NCBI GenBank assembly: GCA_052298855.1
Contig: DAVZXP010000006.1
Coordinates: 62,001 to 126,000, forward strand
From: Fimenecus sp052298855
GTDB lineage: Bacteria > Bacillota > Clostridia > Oscillospirales > Acutalibacteraceae
Length of the DNA stretch: 64,000 nucleotides
Reading direction: 5' to 3'
Shown: positions 50,777-57,606 of the stretch, one piece after another
How positions within the stretch are numbered: position 1 is the first letter of the stretch
Layout of the letters: each line of letters opens with the position of its first letter
Program-made: the position numbers and the translations under genes
The notes under the pieces: generated by a model
What the model was told of the DNA's origin: nothing
What the model saw: the letters and a program-made list of their open reading frames with translations, nothing else
The model's database searches: none

Positions 50777-51193
50777 ATGAATTCTTATAAATTACTTTTT
50801 GATTGGCAAATTTCTATGCCAGATAACTGGCAAGGCGAATACGATAAAGAGAGTGGTCAGTACATTTTTTATCCTGACAATAGTGATTTGACAATTCGTA
50901 TAACACCGTTCCACGCAGAAAGGGATGGTATACTTGCACCAAGAGAAGTAATGGAAGATGCTTATATCAGAACAGTGCCAGTATCTGCAAGACAGCGAAA
51001 TTTAGATTTCTACATTCCAAGCGGATTTGAAGCAAAGATATACGACGATGTATTAACGGAAGATAGCAACACTATTTATGTTGTTTATGTAGGGTATTAT
51101 TCTGCGGGTGAATTATTGTCTATCAGCGTATGGAGTACCAACAGAGATGAAGGTGAACAAGCCTTAAATGTTCTTAATACGATAAGGAAGTAA
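50777..51193 (+). CDS. Small unknown protein (DUF3805-like), array gene 5
   Basis: 138 residues, soluble. It begins with a beta-rich segment, DWQISMPDNWQGEYDKESGQYIFYPDNSDLTIRITPFHA, that resembles the DUF3805 family (recollection, moderate certainty). The C-terminal half, with YVVYVGYYSAGELLSISVWS, is also beta-rich. The function is unknown; similar small proteins sit in polyimmunity loci. The start at 50777 follows GGAGAGG. Confidence 0.68.
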   Translation: MNSYKLLFDWQISMPDNWQGEYDKESGQYIFYPDNSDLTIRITPFHAERDGILAPREVMEDAYIRTVPVSARQRNLDFYIPSGFEAKIYDDVLTEDSNTIYVVYVGYYSAGELLSISVWSTNRDEGEQALNVLNTIRK

Positions 51194-51206
51194 GCAATCG
51201 CCAACT

Positions 51207-51352
51207 TCAAGTTTGTCAACCTGCCCTTTGAGAGAGGAGAAATCTTTTCTCAAAAGGTTGTGCGATACTGAATGTTATGTTAAGATAGCAAGTAAAGCGA
51301 GTGGGCAATTCCAGTCGGAGTTGCCCATTTTCTAAAATGAATGGAATACGAA
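51207..51352 (+). repeat. Array repeat R5
   Basis: The putative promoter is TTGTGC (51258-51263), 17 bp, TAAGAT (51281-51286). Hairpin B is GGGCAATTCC/GGAGTTGCCC (51303-51326), the same as in R4. Confidence 0.85.
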
Positions 51353-51378
51353 GCTGAATTTTATGCGAGGTATATATT

Positions 51379-51774
51379 ATGAAATATTTATTTATGGTGG
51401 GAATGGCGCTTGTAATATTTGGGATTTGCTTTTTGGTTACTTTTCGTAAAGAAAAAACAAAAAGATATATAGTTGTTCAAGGAAAAGTAATCGAAGTCGT
51501 CAAAAGTCTCGGGGTAGGGAATGGATTTACCTATACTCCTATCTTTGAATATCAATACAATAATAAAACATTTAGAGTTGAACACAGAATTTCATCGTTT
51601 ACACCTAATTGCACATATAAGGTTAATGATGTTGTGGAACTAAGAGTATATGAAGATAAGCCGGATAAAGCTATTGTTAACAGCAAGAAAAATTTGATAA
51701 TGCCACTTGTTTCGGGTATAAGTTCCATAATTCTTGGCATTGTATTCGTTATTATATATGCTTTATTTAAGTAA
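51379..51774 (+). CDS. Two-helix membrane protein (DUF3592-like), array gene 6
   Basis: 131 residues. An N-terminal transmembrane helix (about 3-22) and a C-terminal helix (about 108-130) flank a small beta-rich domain: VVQGKVIEVV, FTYTPIFEYQYNNKTFRVEHR, and YKVNDVVELRVYEDKPDKAIV. That plan and the YTPxFEYxYNGKTY-like segment match DUF3592. The function is unknown. GAGG lies eight to nine bases before the start. Confidence 0.75.
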   Translation: MKYLFMVGMALVIFGICFLVTFRKEKTKRYIVVQGKVIEVVKSLGVGNGFTYTPIFEYQYNNKTFRVEHRISSFTPNCTYKVNDVVELRVYEDKPDKAIVNSKKNLIMPLVSGISSIILGIVFVIIYALFK

Positions 51775-51781
51775 TTCACAA

Positions 51782-51932
51782 ATTCCGGTTTATCAACCTG
51801 CCCTTTGAGAGAGGAGAAATCTTTTCTCAAAGGGTTGTGCGATACTGAATGTTATGTTAAAATAGCAAGTATAGCGAGTGGGCAATTCCAATCGAGATTG
51901 CCCATTTTCTAAAATGAAAAGCAAATTCAATA
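51782..51932 (+). repeat. Array repeat R6
   Basis: Hairpin A is a perfect 10-bp CCCTTTGAGA/TCTCAAAGGG. The putative promoter is TTGTGC (51835-51840), 17 bp, TAAAAT (51858-51863), closer to consensus than the others. Hairpin B is GGGCAAT/ATTGCCC (51880-51903). Confidence 0.85.
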
Positions 51933-51951
51933 ATTGAAAGGAGAAGGTATA

Positions 51952-52299
51952 ATGGAATTTAGAGAAGATATAGGACAGTATGTTTTTGAGTATGAGGGAC
52001 TGATTTTTGCTTGGGATGAAGAACCAGAAGAAGATATTCAGGATACTGTAAAAACTTTGGCTAATAATTATTTTAAGCATTTGGACGGAATAATTGATTT
52101 TATGCTACCTGATATTAAAGAAATATACGGACAAGTTACTGTTGAAGATGTAAAGAGAAATCTTGGCAGACCTATTGTCGATTATGATAATGGGAAAGTG
52201 ACTTATTGCGAACAGTCATTTGATGATTGTCATATATTTGAGTTTGAATTTATGGACGATGCTTTTGAAAAATTGCAGTATTTTTCAATAGATGGTTAG
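51952..52299 (+). CDS. Small acidic unknown protein (DUF6985-like), array gene 7
   Basis: 115 residues, rich in Asp/Glu. The N-terminus FREDIGQYVFEYEGLIFAWDEEPEEDIQDTVKTLANNYFKHL and the later DIKEIYGQVTVEDVKRNLGRPIV suggest a DUF6985-like, possibly immunity-type protein (weak recollection). The start at 51952 follows AAAGGAGAAGG. It is the last gene of the array, and only a half-repeat follows. Confidence 0.65.
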   Translation: MEFREDIGQYVFEYEGLIFAWDEEPEEDIQDTVKTLANNYFKHLDGIIDFMLPDIKEIYGQVTVEDVKRNLGRPIVDYDNGKVTYCEQSFDDCHIFEFEFMDDAFEKLQYFSIDG

Positions 52300-52321
52300 T
52301 AAATAATATAATCAATTTGTC

Positions 52322-52370
52322 TATTTTCCCTTTGAGAGAGGAGAAATCCTTTTCTCAAAGGGCTTTTTTG
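52322..52370 (+). terminator. Array repeat R7 (right half-repeat, strong terminator)
   Basis: Hairpin A is a perfect 10-bp CCCTTTGAGA/TCTCAAAGGG followed by CTTTTTTG. It ends the array without the spacer or hairpin B. The 52371-52516 stretch contains no recognisable feature. Confidence 0.85.
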
Positions 52371-52516
52371 ATTTTACGGATATTCGCAAACTACAAGATA
52401 AATCCAAAACTTCATATACTCTAAGCGCAATAAGATTGAGGTTTTAATTGCAAATTGTCTGAATGAAATTAAATAAGCGGAATAAAAAGAATTTATTTAC
52501 AGTTTTGCTTTTTGAC

Positions 52517-52545
52517 TTGAATAATATATGAAATAGTGCTATAAT
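52517..52545 (+). promoter_or_regulatory. Promoter of the EEP-family gene
   Basis: TTGAAT (52517-52522), 17 bp, TATAAT (52540-52545), with an extended -10 TG. Confidence 0.75.
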
Positions 52546-52600
52546 TCTAACCATCTCATCGATGATTTTTTTACAAAATAACAAGAAAAAGGGTGGTTAT

Positions 52601-53683
52601 GTGTCAGTAAAGGCAAAAAAGGTACTAAAAATCATTTTGATTATTCTTCTTGTGGCGGTTTTGATTGTAGGCGGATATGTCGCTTATGTTATGATTGACT
52701 ACCACAGAATCGAGGACAAGCAAGCGTTGCAAATTAACGACGTTACAAATGAAGCGGCTCTTGTCGATAAAGAGTATAAGGTCATTTCGTACAATATCGG
52801 TTTTGCGGCTTATACTCCCGACTTCGGCTTCTTTATGGACGGCGGTACAAAGAGCCGTGCGAATTCCGAGGAGTCTGTTAAGAGCGTAATTGACGGAATT
52901 GGCGATTTTCTTAAATCCGAAAACCCCGATATTCTTCTTGTCGAGGAGGTAGACAAAAAAGCAACTCGCAGTTATCATTATGACCAAGAGGAAGCACTTC
53001 GAAATAAGCTTGACGGATATGATTCAATGTTCACGGTAAACTTCGACAGTCCGTATCTTTTCTATCCGATTACCGAGCCTCACGGCAAATCCTATGCCGG
53101 TATGTTGACTTTGTCTAAGTTCAATATCGAAAGCGGTTTAAGACGCAGCTTGCCGATTGAAAACGGCTTTATGAAATTCGTTGACCTTGACCGTTGCTAT
53201 TCCGTTTCAAGAATTACCGTTGAAAACGGCAAAGAGCTTGTGCTTTATACACTTCATCTCTCGGCATACACCTCCGACGGAACAATCGCAACCGATCAGC
53301 TCAAAATGCTTATAAGCGATATGCAGGCGGAATATGAAAAGGGTAATTATTGTATAGCAGGCGGCGACTTCAACAAGGACTTGCTTGGCGATTCGGGCAA
53401 GATTTTCGGAATTGACGGCGCAGATTACACTTGGGCACAGCCTGTTGACTCAAAATTGTTTGACGGAACAAATCTCAAACTTGTTGCTCCTTACAATGAA
53501 GAAAATCCGATTCCTTCGTGCAGAAATGCCGACGGGCCGTATCACGACAAGCAGTTTGTACTTACTGTTGACGGCTTTATAGTTTCCGACAATGTTACCG
53601 TTACAAACAGTGACGTTTATGACCTTCAGTTTAAGTATTCTGATCATAACCCCGTATATATGACCTTTAAGCTTAACAAATAA
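52601..53683 (+). CDS. Membrane-anchored endonuclease/exonuclease/phosphatase-family protein
   Basis: 360 residues. An N-terminal transmembrane helix (about 8-30) is followed by an EEP-fold domain. Motifs are VISYNIGF, the metal-binding Glu in DILLVEEVD, LHLSAYTSDG, GGDFNKD and the final SDHNPVYM (catalytic Asp-His). Family members include DNases, sphingomyelinases and phosphoinositide phosphatases. Anchored outside the membrane, it is likely a phosphodiesterase or phosphatase acting on lipids or nucleic acids. The GTG at 52601 after GGGTGG is preferred over ATG 52562, which lies just past the likely transcription start with no ribosome-binding site. Confidence 0.85.
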   Translation: MSVKAKKVLKIILIILLVAVLIVGGYVAYVMIDYHRIEDKQALQINDVTNEAALVDKEYKVISYNIGFAAYTPDFGFFMDGGTKSRANSEESVKSVIDGIGDFLKSENPDILLVEEVDKKATRSYHYDQEEALRNKLDGYDSMFTVNFDSPYLFYPITEPHGKSYAGMLTLSKFNIESGLRRSLPIENGFMKFVDLDRCYSVSRITVENGKELVLYTLHLSAYTSDGTIATDQLKMLISDMQAEYEKGNYCIAGGDFNKDLLGDSGKIFGIDGADYTWAQPVDSKLFDGTNLKLVAPYNEENPIPSCRNADGPYHDKQFVLTVDGFIVSDNVTVTNSDVYDLQFKYSDHNPVYMTFKLNK

Positions 53684-53693
53684 TTAAAATAAG

Positions 53694-53726
53694 GCGGACA
53701 GTTCTTTTGAATTGTCCGCTTGGCTT
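53694..53726 (+). terminator. Terminator of the EEP-family gene
   Basis: An 11-bp stem GCGGACAGTTC/GAATTGTCCGC (53694-53704/53709-53719), with one G-T pair, then TTGGCTTTT. Confidence 0.8.
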
Positions 53727-53748
53727 TTGCTTGTAATGTTACTTATTA

Positions 53749-53777
53749 TTGACTTTAATCCGTTAAAAAGATAAAAT
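53749..53777 (+). promoter_or_regulatory. Promoter of the LOG/EFR1/AlkD operon
   Basis: TTGACT (53749-53754), 17 bp, TAAAAT (53772-53777). Confidence 0.75.
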
Positions 53778-53808
53778 ACTGTTAGTTTATAATTGTGAGG
53801 CGGATTTT

Positions 53809-54339
53809 GTGAATATAACAGTATATCTCGGTGCACTTGAGGGTAATGATAAAGCGTTAAAAGATGCGGTTATTGAGCTCGGTAAATGGATAGGAGAAAG
53901 CGGTAACGATTTGGTTTACGGCGGCTCTGATTCGGGTCTTATGGGAGTTATCGCAAGCAGCGTTCTTTCGTCAGGCGGTAAGGTAACGGGCGTTGAGCCT
54001 CAGTTTTTTATTGACGCAGAGCTCCAATATGACGGGCTGACAGAGCTTATCGTAACGAAAGATATGTCAGAGCGAAAAAATAAAATGATTGAATTGGGCG
54101 ACGCTTTTATCGCTTTCCCGGGCGGCACGGGAACGCTTGAGGAAATTGCGGAAATTATGTCAAAGGTATCACTCGGACACCTTGACGCACCTTGTATTTT
54201 ATATAATCTCAACGGATATTATGATGGTCTTAAAGTCTTGCTTTCACATATGATTGATATGGGACTTTCAACAACGGAAAGGCAAGAGGGTATTTATTTC
54301 GTTGAAAATCTTGATGAAATAAAGCAAATTTTAGCTTGA
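53809..54339 (+). CDS. LOG family (cytokinin-type phosphoribohydrolase) protein
   Basis: 176 residues of the TIGR00730/LOG Rossmann fold. VYGGSDSGLMG, MSERKNKMIELGDAFIAFPGGTGTLEE and the catalytic Arg/Glu pair (R in SERK, E in GTLEE) are present. The enzymes release ribose-5-phosphate from nucleoside monophosphates such as AMP derivatives. The start is GTG at 53809, after GAGGCGG. It is the first gene of a three-gene run. Confidence 0.9.
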   Translation: MNITVYLGALEGNDKALKDAVIELGKWIGESGNDLVYGGSDSGLMGVIASSVLSSGGKVTGVEPQFFIDAELQYDGLTELIVTKDMSERKNKMIELGDAFIAFPGGTGTLEEIAEIMSKVSLGHLDAPCILYNLNGYYDGLKVLLSHMIDMGLSTTERQEGIYFVENLDEIKQILA

Positions 54340-54355
54340 TAAAGGAAATGAACTT

Positions 54356-55105
54356 ATGATTTTATATTTTTCAGGAACGGGAAACAGCCGTTATGTCGCA
54401 AACAGAATATCGGAAAGAACAAATCAAGCTTTGCTTTGCCTTAATGACAGAATAAAGGCGGAGGACTTCTCTAATATCACAACAGGAGAAAACGTTGTTT
54501 TGGTAACCCCGACCTATGCTTGGAGAATACCTACGGTTGTGAGCGATTTCCTTAAAAAAGTAAAACTTGTCGGTGCTGAAAAAATATGGTTTGTTATGAC
54601 ATGCGGAGGGGAAATAGGCAATTCCGCAAAATATAATTCGGCTTTGGCAGGGGAAAAGAATTTGCAATATATGGGAACTGCACAGATTGTTATGCCCGAA
54701 AATTATATTGCGTTGTTCGGCGTACCCGAAAAGGATGAGGCGAGGAAAATCGTTGCAAATTCGGAAAATGATATTGTAAAAATGCTCGATTGCATAGCTG
54801 ACGGCAAAGAGCTTGCCACACCGAGAAATAATTTGTACGATAAGTTTATGAGCAGCGTTGTAAACCCGATTTTTTATCCCTTGTGCGTAAAGGATAAAGC
54901 GTTTTATGTAAGTGATAAATGTATCGGTTGCGGTAAATGCGTCAGTCTTTGTCCGCTTAACAACATAAAGCTTGAAAATAATAAGCCTGTATGGAACGGT
55001 AATTGCACTCACTGTATGGCTTGCATAAGCTATTGCCCGACCGAAGCTGTCGAATACGGCAAAAAGAGTGCGAAAAAGCCGAGATACACTTTTGAAAGCC
55101 TTTAA
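54356..55105 (+). CDS. EFR1-type flavodoxin-ferredoxin fusion
   Basis: 249 residues. The N-terminal flavodoxin-like half (FSGTGNSRYVANRI, about 5-18) contains the FMN phosphate loop. The C-terminal half carries two 4Fe-4S motifs, CIGCGKCVSLCP and CTHCMACISYCP (about 195-230). This fusion is an electron carrier common in anaerobes (EFR1 family). It is 16 bases after the LOG gene. Confidence 0.92.
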   Translation: MILYFSGTGNSRYVANRISERTNQALLCLNDRIKAEDFSNITTGENVVLVTPTYAWRIPTVVSDFLKKVKLVGAEKIWFVMTCGGEIGNSAKYNSALAGEKNLQYMGTAQIVMPENYIALFGVPEKDEARKIVANSENDIVKMLDCIADGKELATPRNNLYDKFMSSVVNPIFYPLCVKDKAFYVSDKCIGCGKCVSLCPLNNIKLENNKPVWNGNCTHCMACISYCPTEAVEYGKKSAKKPRYTFESL

Positions 55106-55114
55106 GGTGATAGT

Positions 55115-55801
55115 ATGATTATTGATGAAATAAGAGCAGAACTTTTTAATTGTCAAGACTTAAAATACCGTGATTTTCATTCAAAACTAATGCCTGATTA
55201 CAATAAAAATAATATAATCGGCGTGCGTTCTCCGCAAGTCAGAAGCATAGCGAGGGCTTTTTCAAAAAGAGAGGATATTGACGAGTTTTTGTTTGAGCTT
55301 CCGCATAAATTCTATGAGGAAAGCAATGTTCACGGCTTTATTATTTGCGGATTTTCCGATTATGATAAAACAGTCAAATATCTTGATGATTTTTTGCCTT
55401 ATGTTGATAATTGGGCGACCTGCGATTTACTGAAACCGAAGGCTTTTCCAAAAAATAAGGACAGGCTTATAAACGATATTGACCGTTGGCTTGAAAGCGA
55501 CAAGACCTATACAAAACGCTTTGCAATGGGTATGCTTATGGCTCATTTTCTCGACGAAGCTTTCAAAGAGGAATATCTTGAAAAGATATACACGATCAGA
55601 AGCGAAGATTATTATTTGAATATGATGAAAGCGTGGTTTTTTGCGACCGCACTTGCAAAGCAATGGGAAAGCTCTGTTAAAGTGATTGAAAATAACCTGC
55701 TTGACCGTTGGAGTCATAACAAGGCAATTCAAAAAGCGATTGAAAGCTACCGAATAACAGATGAACAAAAGGCATATCTTAAAACGCTGAAAATTAAATA
55801 G
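55115..55801 (+). CDS. AlkD-like DNA alkylation repair protein
   Basis: 228 residues of all-helical HEAT-repeat character. Family hallmarks are GVRSPQVRSIAR, VDNWATCDLLKP (the DNA-contacting Trp-Asp region), and WFFATALAKQWE. AlkD excises bulky or cationic alkylated bases such as N3- and N7-alkylpurines. It lies nine bases after the EFR1 gene and ends at a strong bidirectional terminator. Confidence 0.9.
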   Translation: MIIDEIRAELFNCQDLKYRDFHSKLMPDYNKNNIIGVRSPQVRSIARAFSKREDIDEFLFELPHKFYEESNVHGFIICGFSDYDKTVKYLDDFLPYVDNWATCDLLKPKAFPKNKDRLINDIDRWLESDKTYTKRFAMGMLMAHFLDEAFKEEYLEKIYTIRSEDYYLNMMKAWFFATALAKQWESSVKVIENNLLDRWSHNKAIQKAIESYRITDEQKAYLKTLKIK

Positions 55802-55810
55802 GTAAAAAAT

Positions 55811-55840
55811 AACGGCTTGAATTCTCAAGCCGTTAAATTA
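55811..55840. terminator. Bidirectional terminator
   Basis: A perfect 10-bp stem AACGGCTTGA/TCAAGCCGTT (55811-55820/55825-55834), ATTC loop, between the convergent AlkD and GH36 genes. Confidence 0.85.
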
Positions 55841-55849
55841 TTGCGTTGT

Positions 55850-57493
55850 TTATAAGATTTTGCCGTTTTCGAGGTCAAAGCGGAAATTCTCAAATTTTTC
55901 GTTGATGATATAGTCAATATCAATTACCCGTCTGTTGTCGTACATAAATTCAGCACGGAGAATTTTAATATCGTCCTTTGAGAATACCTTGAGAAGCTCG
56001 TCAAGCTGTTCCTGCCTGTAATCGCCGACATTATCGGATGTGAAAAGCACGCTTCCGAAAAGCTTGTTTACGGTAGAAATGATTTTTCTCTGCTCAAACG
56101 TGCATTGCATATTGTTATCACGGAGCAGGAAAACATCGGGATCGTTCAAGAACGCTCTGCCGTTTAACTGACGGCGGAAAATTGAGTTTCCGAGAGTGTT
56201 TTTGGTTGAAACAAATTCTCTGTGAGTAAAGGTTCGGCTGTCCCATTTAAGATCCATATCCGCACCGATTCTGCAATAGTCAACCTTGCCGAATGAGGGC
56301 ATAAGCGGAACGCCGCAGCCTAAAATCTGTTTGTCGCCGACACATTCTCTCAAGAAGTCCATAGCCTCACACATAAGCTGACCTCTTGTTTTGTTGTGAT
56401 TCGGAATTTGGCAAGCCGCATACAAAAAGTCGAGCTTTACAAGGTCGAAGCCCCAATCGTTGAGAACAACGTCAAAGAAGTGCTTGATATAATCACGAAC
56501 CTCGGGGATTTCAATGTCAAGCGCACAGAAGCCGCCCCAATTAGGACCGCATTTCACAAGCTTGCCATTTTGGTCCTTTATAAACCATTCGGGATGAGTT
56601 TTGAGAATATTCGAGGTAAACTGCGCACCGAACGGAGCAAGCCACAGACCTGCAAGCATACCTTTTTTGTGAATGGTGTCCGCTTCCGCTTTCATTCCGT
56701 GAGGGAATTTTTTGAAATCAATCGAAAGCCAATCTCCCGTCGCTGTCTGATAGCCGTCATCAATTTGGAAAATATCAACATCGGCATCAATTTTTGAAAG
56801 TGCTTCAAGGTCGTCTGTGACAATCTTTTCATTGATATTTGAGTAGTAATTGTACCAGGTTGTGTAGCCGTTTTTAACCTTTGCGGTAGGCTTCTCGATA
56901 TTCATAAGAGCAAACCATTTGTCGAAAACCTCGTCCTCTTCGCCGGTTAAGTGTACAACGTCAAAGATATTGTATTCGCCGTTATAGACAACGCCCTCAA
57001 GGTCTTTAATAATGTTGATTTCGCCCTTTTCACAATCTGTTCTGATGATTGTGTAGCCGTTTCTTTCGCTCAAAGAAGCAAATAAATCGTATTCGGAGCC
57101 GTTTCTGACATAGAGATAAGAAAATGCGGTGAATACACCGGACTTCTTAATATTCTCTGTGAAATTATAAGAGCCCGAAGCGCCTAAAAGAGTGTGACGG
57201 AACACAAGAGTTGTCGGTAAAACCGTGTGCTGAGGAACTTCGTTTACGAACATCTCACGGCAGTCGGTCCAAGATTGATAGCCGTTGGGGAAAACCCTGT
57301 CGTCAACGTCAAAAACATAAGGCACCGTAACTGTGAGATTGAGAATTTCAATCGGCACCTTTGTTTTAAGGTCAAGCCTTATGCGCTGTGTTGACGCCTT
57401 ATAATTGATTTTGAAATCGGGTGTTTCAAAAAGATTTGTCTTGTAAACGGTGTTGCCCGCCTTGTACTCAATATTTAATTTGAACTTTTCCAT
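55850..57493 (-). CDS. Alpha-galactosidase, GH36-like
   Basis: 547 residues. A beta-sandwich N-terminal domain (about 1-190) is followed by the TIM barrel with FQIDDGYQTATGDWL, GLWLAPFGAQ, the nucleophile Asp in LVKLDFLYAA, and the acid/base region CRIGADMDLKWDS. It is shorter than typical GH36 (about 700) and lacks a signal peptide. It probably removes alpha-galactose from imported oligosaccharides such as raffinose-type sugars. It is monocistronic and divergent from pgm. Confidence 0.86.
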   Translation of the reverse strand: MEKFKLNIEYKAGNTVYKTNLFETPDFKINYKASTQRIRLDLKTKVPIEILNLTVTVPYVFDVDDRVFPNGYQSWTDCREMFVNEVPQHTVLPTTLVFRHTLLGASGSYNFTENIKKSGVFTAFSYLYVRNGSEYDLFASLSERNGYTIIRTDCEKGEINIIKDLEGVVYNGEYNIFDVVHLTGEEDEVFDKWFALMNIEKPTAKVKNGYTTWYNYYSNINEKIVTDDLEALSKIDADVDIFQIDDGYQTATGDWLSIDFKKFPHGMKAEADTIHKKGMLAGLWLAPFGAQFTSNILKTHPEWFIKDQNGKLVKCGPNWGGFCALDIEIPEVRDYIKHFFDVVLNDWGFDLVKLDFLYAACQIPNHNKTRGQLMCEAMDFLRECVGDKQILGCGVPLMPSFGKVDYCRIGADMDLKWDSRTFTHREFVSTKNTLGNSIFRRQLNGRAFLNDPDVFLLRDNNMQCTFEQRKIISTVNKLFGSVLFTSDNVGDYRQEQLDELLKVFSKDDIKILRAEFMYDNRRVIDIDYIINEKFENFRFDLENGKIL

Positions 57494-57553
57494 AAAAAGC
57501 CTCCTAACCTTTCTTTTATTATATCAATTTTTGAAATTAAAGCAACTGTTTTA

Positions 57554-57582
57554 TTGACTGTGAAAAATCATTATGATAAAAT
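57554..57582 (+). promoter_or_regulatory. Promoter of the phosphoglucomutase operon
   Basis: TTGACT (57554-57559), 17 bp, TAAAAT (57577-57582). Confidence 0.7.
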
Positions 57583-57606
57583 TTTCATTGAAAGGCGGAG
57601 AAAACT

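Larger units (their letters stand above)
48020..52370 (+). other. Cassette-like array of seven genes separated by conserved repeats
   Basis: Seven small, unrelated genes on one strand alternate with six complete repeats of about 140-150 bp (R1-R6). The array begins with a half-repeat holding only hairpin B (R0) and ends with a half-repeat holding only hairpin A (R7). The natural unit is promoter, hairpin B, 20-50 nt gene-specific leader with ribosome-binding site, gene, hairpin A. The inserted genes are visibly more A+T-rich than the neighbours and have different codon use, whereas the repeats are nearly identical to each other. This pattern suggests modular gain and loss of genes by recombination at the repeats. 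No integrase, transposase or phage gene is in the window. Confidence 0.8.

Noticed and set aside
48725..51932. CRISPR array
   Set aside because: The repeats are about 145 bp, and the spacers are whole genes of 290-650 bp with start codons and ribosome-binding sites. No cas gene is present.
48725..51932. Classical integron attC sites
   Set aside because: I looked for the paired RYYYAAC / GTTRRRY core sites. The closest (TGCCAAC and GTTGTGC) fail the consensus, and no IntI-type gene is in the window, so only integron-like is claimed.
52562..52600. ATG 52562 as start of the EEP-family protein
   Set aside because: It lies about ten bases past the likely transcription start, with no ribosome-binding site. 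GTG 52601 has GGGTGG.
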